In this document: in pieces, positions 35,620 to 44,867 of the stretch
Position numbering within the stretch: the first letter of the stretch is position 1
Layout: each line of letters starts with the position of its first letter
Origin: JANNSX01 sp046348995
GTDB lineage: Bacteria > Pseudomonadota > Alphaproteobacteria > Rhizobiales > Hyphomicrobiaceae
Direction of reading: 5' to 3'
DNA length: 64,000 nt
Assembly: GCA_046348995.1 (NCBI GenBank)
Contig: JAXMDB010000002.1
Span: 452,710-516,709, forward strand
Program-made: the position numbers and the translations under genes
The notes under the pieces: model-generated
The model's database searches: none
What the model was told of the DNA's origin: nothing
Seen by the model: only the letters and a program-made list of their open reading frames with translations

Positions 35620-36290
35620 GCCGACGCCGACGACCTCGCCGCTCTTGTGATCGGCAGCGCCCGGGGCATTGCCGGATGCAGACGTTTCCGGCGCCGCTAC
35701 AGGTGTTTCGATCTCAGGCGTCGCGACGACGGACTTCTTGTCCTTGGCCTTGGATTTGTCGGCGGATTTGTCGCTATTTGGATCTGCGTCGTCGCCGGTG
35801 TCGTTGTTGTCGGCGCCTTTGCCCGGCTTGCTGCCTTTGCCTGGCTTGCCGTCGCCATCTTGGTCGGCGCCATCACCAGTGTTCTCGCCACCGGCGGCTT
35901 TGCCTGGCTTGCCCTTGCCGCCACCGTCGTTGCCGCCATTTTCGCCGTTTTCGCCGCTGTTGCCCTTGCCGGGTTTGCCGCCACTGCCGTTCCCGTCACT
36001 GTCGTGATCGCTGTCGCCGCCATTCGCCGCTGTTGCCCTTGCCGTTTACCGCCATGCCCTTCCCGTCACCGTCGTGGTCGCCGTCACCTTGTCGCCACCG
36101 CTGCCGCTGGTGCCATTGCCCCTGCCGTCGCCGCCGTGCTGCCCTTGCTGTCTCCGCCGCGATGGCCGCCCCCGTGATGGCCGCCGTGGTCCCCATTGCG
36201 ATCGCCTCCGCGATTGCCACCAGCGTGCGCGAATGGGTAGGCGGCATCTTCCAGAACAAGAGACGTGAGCTGATTGGGAGCAATGCTCAA
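35620..36290 (-). pseudogene. Frame-broken Gly/Asp/Asn-rich N-terminal extension of the S8 protease
   Basis: Reading on the minus strand, a continuous low-complexity Gly/Asp/Asn/Lys-rich protein can be followed from MSIAPNQLTSLVLEDAAY (start 36290) to the protease only by changing frame three times: near 36145, near 36086 and near 36023. The last change corresponds to an 11-bp difference between two copies of a repeated stretch (GGCAAGGGCAACAGCGGCGA). Between 35990 and 35620 the linker is in frame with the protease (KPGKG and GDGAD repeats, then a Lys/Asp-rich part). Repeat slippage, gene decay or sequencing error in a GC-rich repeat are all possible. Confidence 0.55.
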
Positions 36291-36550
36291 AAAGGCACAA
36301 GAGGACCGGCGCAGATCCGCCGCACAATGCGCGCCACCATCGGCCGCGTGCTCAATAGCCTCGGGCTTTCGAATCTAAGCCGCACAGTTGGATTCCCCCA
36401 TCCGGTCCGGAAGGACCGGTCTTCCCTCGACGGATGAAGGTCGCTGAGTGTGCTGATTTTGTGAAGTGTGATGCTAAGTCGGGGCGTCACTGCACAGCTT
36501 ATTGAGGACACCCGTGCAACACTTTTTTCTCACCGAACCGAGCATAAGCC
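36291..36550. other. Intergenic region with a short hairpin
   Basis: 260 bp between two leftward genes. CCGGTCC-GGAA-GGACCGG (36402-36419) is a perfect 7-bp hairpin. It lies downstream of spoVR and upstream of the protease, so it may end the prkA operon. Otherwise nothing recognisable. Confidence 0.4.
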
Positions 36551-38113
36551 CTACTGCGGCATCGGCAGGGCCTCGTGCTCCTTGAGCACCTTACCGGTTT
36601 CGGCGTCGACCTCGAGCAGGCGGACGCGGAAGCCCCAGAGCAAGGCCAGATGCGGCAGCGTCGCGTCCGTCGCATCCTTGTCGAGCAGCACGCCGTTGCG
36701 GACACGGTGTTGGACGACCAGATGCCGGCTGCCCGCCAGATCGGCGTCGACGATCTGCAGGTCGGGGTCTTGAGCGGCCGCCTCGTAGTGGCGGGACAGC
36801 GCCCGCCGCAGCGCCCGAAAGCCCGTCTCGTCGTGCACGGCCGTGACGTTGAGGAACGGCGTCGTGGATTTGTCGTGCACCGAGAACAGCCGCAAGTCCC
36901 GCATCACCTTGGGCGACAGGAACTGCAGGATGAAGCTGTCGTCGCGGTAATCCGCCCAAGCCTGCTTGATGACACCCAGTGCATCGCCCGATCCCGCGAA
37001 ATCCGGAAACCAGTCGCGATCCTCCGCTGTCGGCTCCTCGGCGATGCGCTTGATGTCGCGCGTAATGGCGAAGCCCAAGGCATAGGGATTGAACCCCGAG
37101 AAATGCGGCTCCTCGAAGCGCGGCTGGAAGACGACGGAGGAATGGCTGTGCAGGAATTCGAGCATCGCCCCTTCGCCGATCAGGCCCGTCTCGTACATCC
37201 GGTTCAAGATTTCGTAGTGGGTGAAGGTGGCGCACCCCTCGTTCATCATCTTGGTCTGGCGCTGGGGGTAGAAATATTGCGCCATCATACGGACGATGCG
37301 TAAGAGCTCGCGCTTCCAGTCGTCGAGCTTGGGCGCCGTCTTCTCGAGGAAGTAGAGGATGTTCTCCTCCGGCAAGGCCATCCGGCCGGCCGAGTCGATA
37401 ATCTTCTCCGGCTCCTCGTCGGCGGTGGACGCCTTCGGCAGCGTGCGCCAGAGATCGGAGAAGGTCTCGGCCTCGTGCTGGCGGCGCTGCAGCTCGCGTT
37501 GCCGCTCGCGGGCGAGAGTCTTGGCCTTGCGCCGCGTCGGATGCCGGCTGATGCCCTGGTTCATCAGTGCATGCGCGCTGTCGAGGACCTGCTCGACCGC
37601 CTCGACGCCGTAGCGCTCCTCGCATTCGGCGACATAGCCCTTGGCGAAGGCCATGTAGTCGAGGATCGAGTCGGCGTCGGTCCATTGCTGGAAGAGATAG
37701 TTGTTCTTGAAAAAGTGGTTGTGGCCCATTGCGGCGTGGGCGAGCACCAGCACCTGCATCGTCATGGAGTTCTCCTCCATGATGTAGTTGATGCACGGGT
37801 TCGAGTTGATCACGAGCTCGTAGGCGAGCGCCCGATGGCCGCGTCGGTACAGCGCCTCCTCGCGGGCGAAGTGCTTGCCGAAGGACCAATGGCGATACAT
37901 CTGCGGCATGCCGACCGACGCATAGGCGTCGAGCATCTGCTCGGCGGTGATGACCTCGATCTGGTTGGGATAGACGTCGAGCCCCATCTCGCCGACGCCG
38001 ATCCGCTCGACCTCGTCGTAGGCGCGCTTGATGAGATCGAAGGTCCAGTCGGAGCCGTCGTACAGCGGGCGGGTCGATCGGGTGAGCTTGGCTTTCTTTC
38101 CCATGGGGGTCAC
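36551..38113 (-). CDS. spoVR: SpoVR-family protein
   Basis: A 520-residue cytoplasmic protein of the SpoVR/YcgB family. It opens with WTFDLIKRAYDEVERIGVGEMGLD and has the family-specific HNHFFKNNYLFQQW, MNEGCATFTHYEILNRMYE and GFNPYALGFAITRDIKRI blocks. Biochemical function is not established; in enterobacteria the prkA(yeaG)-yeaH-ycgB genes are expressed together under stationary-phase and nitrogen stress control. Its start overlaps the yeaH stop by ATGA, so this is the third gene of the operon. Confidence 0.94.
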   Translation of the reverse strand: MTPMGKKAKLTRSTRPLYDGSDWTFDLIKRAYDEVERIGVGEMGLDVYPNQIEVITAEQMLDAYASVGMPQMYRHWSFGKHFAREEALYRRGHRALAYELVINSNPCINYIMEENSMTMQVLVLAHAAMGHNHFFKNNYLFQQWTDADSILDYMAFAKGYVAECEERYGVEAVEQVLDSAHALMNQGISRHPTRRKAKTLARERQRELQRRQHEAETFSDLWRTLPKASTADEEPEKIIDSAGRMALPEENILYFLEKTAPKLDDWKRELLRIVRMMAQYFYPQRQTKMMNEGCATFTHYEILNRMYETGLIGEGAMLEFLHSHSSVVFQPRFEEPHFSGFNPYALGFAITRDIKRIAEEPTAEDRDWFPDFAGSGDALGVIKQAWADYRDDSFILQFLSPKVMRDLRLFSVHDKSTTPFLNVTAVHDETGFRALRRALSRHYEAAAQDPDLQIVDADLAGSRHLVVQHRVRNGVLLDKDATDATLPHLALLWGFRVRLLEVDAETGKVLKEHEALPMPQ

Positions 38114-39393
38114 GCCGCCGCCTCGTTGCCGGAGAACAGGGCGCGGAACACCGGATAGATGTCGGCCGGCGAGGACGCGCGCTGCATGGCGAAATTGGCG
38201 CTCGTCTCCATGACGTCCGTATAGGCCGACCAGACGATGCTCTCGCGGGCGCGGCCCTGAACCGGCTCGCTCACCTCGATGTAGGCGAAGTACTGGCAGA
38301 CCGGTAGGATATCGCTCTTCAGGATGTCGCAGCAGCGATCCATGTCGTCGTCGAAGTTGTGTCCGTCGGAGGCTTGTGCGGCGTAGATGTTCCAGTCGGC
38401 CACCGGATAGCGGTCGGCGACGACCTTCTTCATGACCTCGAGCGCCGACGAGATCACGGTGCCTCCGGTCTCGGTATCCTTGAAGAAGCTTTCCTCGTCG
38501 ACCTCCTGCGCCTCCGTCGTATGCCGGATGAAGACGATGTCGACCTCGCGGTAGTGGCGGGTCAGGAAGATGTGCAGGAGCATGAAGAAGCGCTTCGCGA
38601 GCTCCTTCAACGGCTCGGTCATCGAGGCGGAAACGTCCATCAGGCAGAACATCACCGCCTGCGTCGTCGGCTTCGGCACCTTGTCGTAGCGATTGTACTG
38701 GAGATCGATCGGATCGATGTAGCCGACGATCCGGCGCAGATGCAGCGTGCGGTGCAGCTTCTCCTCAAGCATGGCGATGGTGTTGTCGTCCCTCGGATCC
38801 TTGGCCTTTTCAGCCGCCAGCGTGGCCTCGAGCGCCTTGATCTCCTCCTCCGTCGGACGCCTGAGCGCCACGCGGCGGGCCATCGAGTTGCGCATCGTGC
38901 GGACAAGATTGAGCCGCGACGGCGAGCCGTCGGTGACGAAGCCCGCACGGACGGGCTTCATCGAGCGCATGTCTTTGAGCCGCGCCTTGACGAGATTGGG
39001 GAGCTTCAAATCCTCGAAGAAGAGGTCGAGAAATTCCTCGCGCGTCAGCGAGAAGACGAAGTCGTCCTCGCCTTCGCCGTCCGGGCTGCCCTTGGAGCCG
39101 CGCCCGCCGGCGCCACCCTCGGGCTTGCGAATGGTATCGCCGACGACGTATTCGCGGTTGCCCGGCAACACGAAGTCGCGCTCGCCGGTGTTGCGGCCCT
39201 GCCTGAAGGACGGCTCCTTCAGGCCCTTGGTGCGGATCTTGATCTTTTCCCCACCCTCGACCTCGGAGACCTTGCGCTTCTTCAACGCCTCGCGGACGGC
39301 CTCTCGCACCTCGCCGCGGGCGCGCCGCAAGAACCGTTGCCGGTTGCCGAGGCTCTTCGCCTTGGGATTGAGCCTCCTGTCGACGATGTGCAT
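38110..39393 (-). CDS. yeaH: YeaH/YhbH-family (DUF444) protein
   Basis: A 427-residue protein with a basic N-terminus (IVDRRLNPKAKSLGNRQRFL) and a C-terminal von Willebrand A-like domain with a MIDAS-type motif CLMDVSASM (D-x-S-x-S). It is the standard partner of the PrkA kinase. Its exact activity is unknown. It starts 25 bp after prkA and is translationally coupled to spoVR. Confidence 0.94.
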   Translation of the reverse strand: MHIVDRRLNPKAKSLGNRQRFLRRARGEVREAVREALKKRKVSEVEGGEKIKIRTKGLKEPSFRQGRNTGERDFVLPGNREYVVGDTIRKPEGGAGGRGSKGSPDGEGEDDFVFSLTREEFLDLFFEDLKLPNLVKARLKDMRSMKPVRAGFVTDGSPSRLNLVRTMRNSMARRVALRRPTEEEIKALEATLAAEKAKDPRDDNTIAMLEEKLHRTLHLRRIVGYIDPIDLQYNRYDKVPKPTTQAVMFCLMDVSASMTEPLKELAKRFFMLLHIFLTRHYREVDIVFIRHTTEAQEVDEESFFKDTETGGTVISSALEVMKKVVADRYPVADWNIYAAQASDGHNFDDDMDRCCDILKSDILPVCQYFAYIEVSEPVQGRARESIVWSAYTDVMETSANFAMQRASSPADIYPVFRALFSGNEAAA

Positions 39394-39418
39394 GGGCTAG
39401 CCCCTCCCTGTCACAGGG

Positions 39419-41365
39419 CTACCCGGCCTTGCGAATGCGCATGTACCACTCGACGAGGCGGCGCACCTGCCTCGGCGTGTAGCCGCGGGCCACCATCCGC
39501 TCGACGAACTCGTCGTGCTTCTTGCCGGTCTCGTTGTCCTTCTTGGCGCCGAACGAGATGACCGGCAGCAGATCCTCGACCTGGCTGAACATGCGCCGCT
39601 CGATGACGTCGCGGATCTTCTCGAACGACGTCCAGCTCGGATTGCGGCCGCCGTTCTTGGCGCGGGCGCGCAGCGCGAACTTGACCACCTCGTAGCGGAA
39701 GTCCTTCGGGTTCGCGATGCCGGCCGGCTTCTCGATCTTGGAGAGCTCCTGGTCGAGCAAGCCGCGGTTCATGAGCTGGCCGGTGTCGGGGTCCTTGAAG
39801 TCGTGGTCCTCGATCCAGGCGTCGGCATAGGCGACATAGCGGTCGAACAGATTCTGGCCGAAGTCGTTGTAGCTTTCCAGATACGCTTTCTGGATCTCGT
39901 TGCCGATGAACTCGCCGTAGCGGGGGCTGAGCTCCTCCTTGATGAACTCGAGATACTTGTCCTCGGTCTCCTCCGACATCTGCTCGCGCTTGATCGACTG
40001 CTCGAGCACGTACATGAGGTGCACGGGGTCGGCCGCGACCTCCTGCGTGTCGTAGTTGAAGGTTTCCGAAAGGACCTTGTAGGCGAAGCGGGTGGAGATG
40101 CCGTCCATGCCTTCGGTCACGCCGGCGGCGTCGCGATACTCTTGATATGTCTTGGCTTGGACGTCGCTGTCTTTCAGGCTTTCGCCGTCATAGACCCGCA
40201 TCTTGGAGAACAGGTTCGAGTTCTCGTGCGGCTTCAAGCGCGTGAGCACCGAGAACTGCGACAGCATCTTGAGCGTGCCCGGAGCGCAGGGCGCCGAGGC
40301 TAATTCGCTGGCCGCGAGAAGCTTTTGATAGATCTTGTCCTCATCCGACACGCGCAGGCAGTAGGGCACCTGCACGACCGAGATGCGGTCGAGGAAGGCC
40401 TCGTTGTTCTTGTTGGCCTTGAAGCTCTGCCACTCGCTCTCGTTGGAGTGGGCGACGATGATGCCCTGGTACGGCAAAGCACCGACGTTCTCGGTGCCGA
40501 CATAGGTGCCGTCCTGCGTCGCGGTCAGCAGCGGGTGCAGCATCTTCAACGGCGCCTTGAACATCTCGACGAACTCGAGCAGGCCCTGGGTCGTACGGTT
40601 GAGGCCGCCCGAGTAGGAATAAGCATCGGCGTCGTTCTGGCCGTGGAACTCGAGCTTGCGGATATCGACCTTGCCGACGAGCGAGGAGATGTCCTGGTTG
40701 TTCTCATCGCCCGGCTCGGTCTTGGCGACACAGATCTGGCGCAGCCGCGACGGATAGAGCTTCACCACCGTGAACTTCGAGATGTCGCCGCCGAACTCGT
40801 CGAGCCGCTTTACGGCCCACGGCGACATGGTCGCCGACACCTTGCGGCGCGGGATGCCATACTTTTCTTCCAGCATCCCGGCCATGCTTTCGGATTGGAA
40901 GAGGCCGAGCGGGCTCTCGAAGATCGGCGAAAGCTGGCCGTTGGCCGCAAGCACGTAAACCGGATGCTTCTCCATCAGCTCCTTGAGCCGCTCGGCGAGC
41001 GAGGATTTGCCGCCGCCGACGGGGCCGAGCAGATAGAGGATCTGCTTGCGCTCCTCCAAACCCTGCGCTGCGTGCCGGAAGAACCCGACGATGCGCTCGA
41101 TGGTCTCCTCGAGGCCGTAAAAGTCGGTGAAGGCCTCGTAGACCTTGACGGTGCGGTTGGAGAAAATCCGCCCGAGGCGCGTATCCTTGGAGGTGTCGAT
41201 GAGCTTGGGCTCGCCGATCGCGGCCAGCATACGCTCGGCCGCCGAGGCGTAGAGCATCGGGTCCTCGCGACAGGCGTCGAGGAACTGTTTGAGTGTCAAT
41301 TCGCTCTGCTTCTTGCGGTCGTAGCTCTTGGAATAGAGCTCGAAGAGATCATCGTGCATGGCCAT
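39419..41365 (-). CDS. prkA: PrkA serine protein kinase / AAA+ protein
   Basis: A 648-residue cytoplasmic protein. The N-terminal AAA+ domain has Walker A GPVGGGKSS (114-122) and the PrkA-specific block MSPWAVKRLDEFGGDISKF; the C-terminal PrkA domain (about 400-648) carries GMDGISTRFAYKVLSETFNYD and ARGYTPRQVRRLVEWYMRI. Named as a kinase by family, though ATPase/protease-like activity has also been reported for members. The start at 41365 or 41359 (both ATG). First gene of the prkA-yeaH-spoVR stress operon, with EcfG-like promoter elements 180 bp upstream. Confidence 0.95.
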   Translation of the reverse strand: MAMHDDLFELYSKSYDRKKQSELTLKQFLDACREDPMLYASAAERMLAAIGEPKLIDTSKDTRLGRIFSNRTVKVYEAFTDFYGLEETIERIVGFFRHAAQGLEERKQILYLLGPVGGGKSSLAERLKELMEKHPVYVLAANGQLSPIFESPLGLFQSESMAGMLEEKYGIPRRKVSATMSPWAVKRLDEFGGDISKFTVVKLYPSRLRQICVAKTEPGDENNQDISSLVGKVDIRKLEFHGQNDADAYSYSGGLNRTTQGLLEFVEMFKAPLKMLHPLLTATQDGTYVGTENVGALPYQGIIVAHSNESEWQSFKANKNNEAFLDRISVVQVPYCLRVSDEDKIYQKLLAASELASAPCAPGTLKMLSQFSVLTRLKPHENSNLFSKMRVYDGESLKDSDVQAKTYQEYRDAAGVTEGMDGISTRFAYKVLSETFNYDTQEVAADPVHLMYVLEQSIKREQMSEETEDKYLEFIKEELSPRYGEFIGNEIQKAYLESYNDFGQNLFDRYVAYADAWIEDHDFKDPDTGQLMNRGLLDQELSKIEKPAGIANPKDFRYEVVKFALRARAKNGGRNPSWTSFEKIRDVIERRMFSQVEDLLPVISFGAKKDNETGKKHDEFVERMVARGYTPRQVRRLVEWYMRIRKAG

Positions 41366-41770
41366 GCCCGCTCTCTGTTATGTCTGTGTCGCCGACCGTG
41401 CCGCCCGGGGCTCTGCCCGCGCTGCGGGCACCGGTGAGTCCAGAGCGAAGGCTCTCTCTGCTCACGCTGCACGCCCCTTGCTCGGGACGCTGCATTTTAT
41501 GGTCGTGATGCATTTTACCGCCGATCCTGGTGTCCACAAAACGCTAACGTCAGGCTTACGGTTCAGTTCATCGGCTTCCTCTGAGAATATGGTGCTTGAC
41601 TGTGGAGATTTGAGGTTCAAGCGATGGTCAAATTTTCGCGTGTGCCCGTCACTTGCCATCATCTGCTTCGTTCGAAAGGCACGTGACCGGCTTGGCGCAC
41701 TCGTGTCGGCTGTGCCACAGTCCACTCCGATCGCGCCGGGTGCTTAAACGGCGCTCCAGGGAGATAACGC
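41366..41770. other. Divergent intergenic region between prkA and the FAH gene
   Basis: 405 bp without a convincing gene. It has to contain the promoters of the prkA operon (left) and the FAH/cupin pair (right). The only element I can name is the pair of EcfG-like motifs at 41540-41570 on the minus strand. Confidence 0.5.
41540..41570 (-). promoter_or_regulatory. Possible EcfG-type promoters for prkA
   Basis: On the minus strand TGAAC (41570-41566) is 16 bp from CGTT (41549-41546), and an overlapping TGAAC (41565-41561) is 17 bp from CGTT (41543-41540). Each differs at one base from GGAAC-N16/17-CGTT. The location fits a general-stress promoter for this operon. It is a weak motif, so chance is possible. 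Confidence 0.35.
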
Positions 41771-42619
41771 ATGAAGCTTCTTCGTCATGGCGCGGCCGGT
41801 CGCGAGCGCCCGGGCATCGTCGATAAATCGGGCGCAATCAGAGACTTGTCGGGCGTGATCGACGATCTGTCGGCGGCGACTTTGAGGCGCGCCGCGCTCG
41901 CCAAGATCGCCAAAGTCGATCCGGCGATTCTCCCGCTGGTGCCCGCCAACACGCGAATCGGCCCCTGCATCGATCGCGTCGGCCACTTCATCGCCGTCGG
42001 CCTCAATTACGCCGATCACGCCAAGGAGACGGGCTCGCCGATCCCGGCTGAGCCCATCCTCTTCTCCAAGGCACCGTCTTGCCTCCACGGTCCCGACGAC
42101 GACGTCATCATCCCGAAGGGGTCCACCAAATCCGATTGGGAGGTCGAGCTTGCCGTCATCATCGGCGAGCCGGCCTCTTACGTCAGCGAGGCGAAGGCCC
42201 TCGACCATGTTGCGGGCTATGCCGTCTGCAACGACTTGTCGGAGCGCGCCTGGCAGATGGAGCGCGGCGGGCAGTGGATCAAGGGCAAGAGCGCGCCGAC
42301 CTTCGGCCCCCTCGGCCCCTGGCTCGTGACGCCGGACGAGATCGCCGACGTCCAGAAGCTCAAGATGTGGCTCGAGCTCAACGGGAGCAAGGTTCAGAAC
42401 GGCTCGACCGAGACGATGATTTTCGGCGTCGCGCACCTGATTTCCTACATCTCGCAGTTCTGGCGGCTGGAGCCGGGCGACGTCATCACGACGGGCACGC
42501 CTCCGGGTGTCGGTCTCGGCATGAAGCCGCCCAAGTTCCTCAAGGCCGGCGATCACATGCGGCTTTCGATTGAGGGCCTAGGTGTGCAAACGCAGAAGGT
42601 CGTGGCTTACCAGGGGTAA
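41771..42619 (+). CDS. Fumarylacetoacetate hydrolase-family protein
   Basis: A 282-residue cytosolic FAH-fold enzyme (2-hydroxyhepta-dienedioate isomerase / acylpyruvase group). The metal site block SDWEVELAVIIG with E-x-E, GYAVCNDLSERAWQ (catalytic Asp) and the closing GDVITTGTPPGVGLGMKPP are diagnostic. N-terminal 70 residues form the usual FAH N-terminal domain. It would hydrolyse or isomerise a 2,4-dioxo or hydroxydienoate compound. The DMSP-lyase-like cupin gene begins 4 bp after its stop, so the two work together. Confidence 0.9.
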   Translation: MKLLRHGAAGRERPGIVDKSGAIRDLSGVIDDLSAATLRRAALAKIAKVDPAILPLVPANTRIGPCIDRVGHFIAVGLNYADHAKETGSPIPAEPILFSKAPSCLHGPDDDVIIPKGSTKSDWEVELAVIIGEPASYVSEAKALDHVAGYAVCNDLSERAWQMERGGQWIKGKSAPTFGPLGPWLVTPDEIADVQKLKMWLELNGSKVQNGSTETMIFGVAHLISYISQFWRLEPGDVITTGTPPGVGLGMKPPKFLKAGDHMRLSIEGLGVQTQKVVAYQG

Positions 42620-42623
42620 TCGC

Positions 42624-43220
42624 ATGGCTGTCCGGTCGCCGGAATTGCAGGCGTTTCTCGATGCCTTTCGCGATGCGATACGCGCGAGGGCTAAGCCGAG
42701 ATCACCGGAGGCGCTGGCGTGCGAGCGCATCTACGGAGCGCTCGAAACGCCCGTCGAGACGAAGGCCCCGCCGGCGACGCGGCTGCCGGTCTGCCGCTTT
42801 CTCGAGCCTGCCTTCGCGGCGGCCGAGCAGGTCGATGCGCCGACGGCCAGGCTCTCCCGGGCCTTGCGGGCGCTCGATCCGATGCTTGCCTGGGGGGTGC
42901 GCAATACGGCGACGCAGATCGGCGAGCCGTTCCTGTCCGGCCACGCCAACGCGTCGATCGTGGCGCCGGGGCAACTCGAGTCGCGGACGGATGTCTGGGT
43001 CGGCGTCAGCCTGATGGCGCCCAACATCACCTATCCCTACCACGACCATCCGCCGGAGGAGGTCTACGTCTCCCTCTCGCCCGGCGACTGGCAGCAGAAC
43101 GCCGACCCCTGGGTCACCCCCGGCACCGGCGGCCTGATCTACAATCCGCCCGGCATACGCCACGCCATGCGAGCCGCAAACGCGCCGTTCCTGGCGGCGT
43201 GGTGCTTGTGGGCGGGGTGA
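42624..43220 (+). CDS. DMSP-lyase-like cupin (DddQ/DddL family)
   Basis: A 198-residue single-cupin protein, the size of DddQ. The metal site reads H140-x-H142-x3-E146-x-Y148 (YPYHDHPPEEVYVSLSPGDW) with a later His180 (NPPGIRHAM), in agreement with family ligands. The N-terminal helical part (about 1-85) also matches. DddQ proteins cleave dimethylsulfoniopropionate to dimethyl sulfide and acrylate; many close relatives in soil bacteria are untested and may act on other substrates. It is in an operon with an FAH-family enzyme, not with acrylate-using genes, which argues for caution. Confidence 0.78.
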   Translation: MAVRSPELQAFLDAFRDAIRARAKPRSPEALACERIYGALETPVETKAPPATRLPVCRFLEPAFAAAEQVDAPTARLSRALRALDPMLAWGVRNTATQIGEPFLSGHANASIVAPGQLESRTDVWVGVSLMAPNITYPYHDHPPEEVYVSLSPGDWQQNADPWVTPGTGGLIYNPPGIRHAMRAANAPFLAAWCLWAG

Positions 43221-43359
43221 GGGGGGCTTCGTCTAAGCGGAGCGAGCTACGATCTCTCGCCACTGTCATGGTCGCGGACGCGACTATCCACGAGGAGGCA
43301 GAGATGATCCGCGATGGTGCCATCTGGCATCTTCGCATTCTCACCACAACATTCCGTGG

Positions 43360-43379
43360 ATGCTGACGTTCGTCAGCAT
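43360..43379. terminator. Palindromic hairpin between convergent genes
   Basis: ATGCTGACG-TT-CGTCAGCAT, a perfect 9-bp stem in the 216-bp gap between the cupin gene and the leftward amidohydrolase gene. It could stop transcription from both sides. The rest of the gap shows nothing notable. Confidence 0.5.
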
Positions 43380-43436
43380 GACGGAACAGGCAAAGACCTT
43401 TCGCTATCGATAGTCGCTAAAAACGTCCCCTGCTGG

Positions 43437-44831
43437 TCACTCCACCCAAGTCCCATCCCAGAACCGTTCGGGCTCTGTCGTGAGCGTCCGCCAGGCGCCG
43501 ACGATCGGCGGGGTAATGTCGAGGCCTCGCGTACGGCGCTGAAGCTCGGCCCTCGCCTCGGCGACCTTCGAGGGCTCGGCGAGAAGGGCGAGGCCGCCCA
43601 ACGCCAGCGCCTCGGTCGCCATCAGCGCGCCCTTTCCGCTGCCGGGGTGGCCCGACCAGGCGGTCCAGGCCCAGTGATGGATGGTGACGTCCTCGGGGTA
43701 GGCCCAGTTCACGCGGCCGAGCGGTACGCGCCACGACACCTCGCCGTCATCCTGGCCGTAGTAGTCCTCGCCGGTGTCGTAGAGTTTGAGACTGCGGTCC
43801 AGGCGTAGCCCGGCGTTCGGGTTCACCGCGCGCGAGAGCTCAGCCATGAAGGCCTCCTCCTCGGCGGTCCACGCCGGGAGGCCGACGGTTTCCAGCGCGC
43901 TCTGCAGCACGCGGGCGAGCACGTCGTTGGCGAGATAGCCGCGCGTGCCCGCGATCGGCTGATGGCGCTGGGTGACATGCGATCGGGTCGCGAGGTCGGC
44001 CGCCAGCACGACCAGACGATCATAGAAATCCTGCGCCCGCTCGAAGCTCACATTCCGCGAGGTGAGCCACACGCGCGCCTCGTCCGGCGTGATCGAGGGC
44101 ATGATCCCGCCGACGCGGATGACGTGCCGGAGCGCCACGTCGGCGAACTCGGCCTCGCGCAGCGCCGTCGCCTCGGCGACAAAGGCTTCGGCGGCTTCCA
44201 GCGCGTTCTTGACGCCCGGCTTGCCGCCGTGCCCGGCCTCGCCCGAGAACACGATCTCGCCCGACAGCACCGACTGGCAGGGGCGCGACAGCGCGCCGTT
44301 CTGGTAGTCGCCATGCGAGGTGAGTACGACGTCGAGGCCGTCGAACACGCCCTGCTTCAGGAGTGCGACCTTGCCCCAGACGATCTCCTCGGCCGGCGTG
44401 CCGACGACGACGATCTCGCCCGCGAGCTCGAGCCGCTTGGCAACGTCGGCGAGCGCAATCGCCGCGCCGCAATTGGCCGGGCCGATGTGGTTGTGGCCGC
44501 AGGCGTGGCCAGCGCGTTCCCTTAGCAGCGGCGCACGTCGTGGCACGGCGTCGTTCGCGAGCCCCGGGAGTGCGTCGTACTCGGCGAGGATGCCGATGCG
44601 GGGTCCCTCCCCCATGCGGCGCGTCGCCTTGAAGGCCGTCGGCACACCGCCCGCGCCGCGCTCGACGCTGAAGCCGTGTCTGGCGAGGAAGTCCGCAAGC
44701 ACGGCGGCCGTCCGATGCTCCATGGCGGGAAGCTCGGGATGCCGCCAAAGATCGGCGAACAGCGCCTCGATCTCGGGCTTGAGGCGAGCGGTGACGGGGG
44801 CGAGGGCGTCTCTGAGTGGAGCGTCGGTCAT
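43437..44831 (-). CDS. M20-family amidohydrolase (AbgB-like)
   Basis: Zinc aminoacylase/amidohydrolase of 464 residues resembling p-aminobenzoyl-glutamate hydrolase subunit B. Metal-site blocks are GILAEYDALPG, GHACGHNHIG and GTPAEEIVWGK (Glu pair), with the dimerisation domain in between and the late His in TIHHWAWTAWSGHPG. Cytoplasmic. The ATG at 44831 is preferred; a 9-residue upstream extension is possible. Substrate unknown; an N-acyl or aminobenzoyl amino acid is likely. Alone, 36 bp downstream of a small secreted-protein gene. Confidence 0.88.
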   Translation of the reverse strand: MTDAPLRDALAPVTARLKPEIEALFADLWRHPELPAMEHRTAAVLADFLARHGFSVERGAGGVPTAFKATRRMGEGPRIGILAEYDALPGLANDAVPRRAPLLRERAGHACGHNHIGPANCGAAIALADVAKRLELAGEIVVVGTPAEEIVWGKVALLKQGVFDGLDVVLTSHGDYQNGALSRPCQSVLSGEIVFSGEAGHGGKPGVKNALEAAEAFVAEATALREAEFADVALRHVIRVGGIMPSITPDEARVWLTSRNVSFERAQDFYDRLVVLAADLATRSHVTQRHQPIAGTRGYLANDVLARVLQSALETVGLPAWTAEEEAFMAELSRAVNPNAGLRLDRSLKLYDTGEDYYGQDDGEVSWRVPLGRVNWAYPEDVTIHHWAWTAWSGHPGSGKGALMATEALALGGLALLAEPSKVAEARAELQRRTRGLDITPPIVGAWRTLTTEPERFWDGTWVE

Positions 44832-44867
44832 CAGCGAAGCATAGCCGCCGGCGTGCACGCCGTCAGC

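Noticed and set aside
35669..36437. Plus-strand frames in the Gly-rich protease leader
   Set aside because: Translations are Pro/Leu/Ser or Arg/Cys low-complexity mirrors of the minus-strand repeats.
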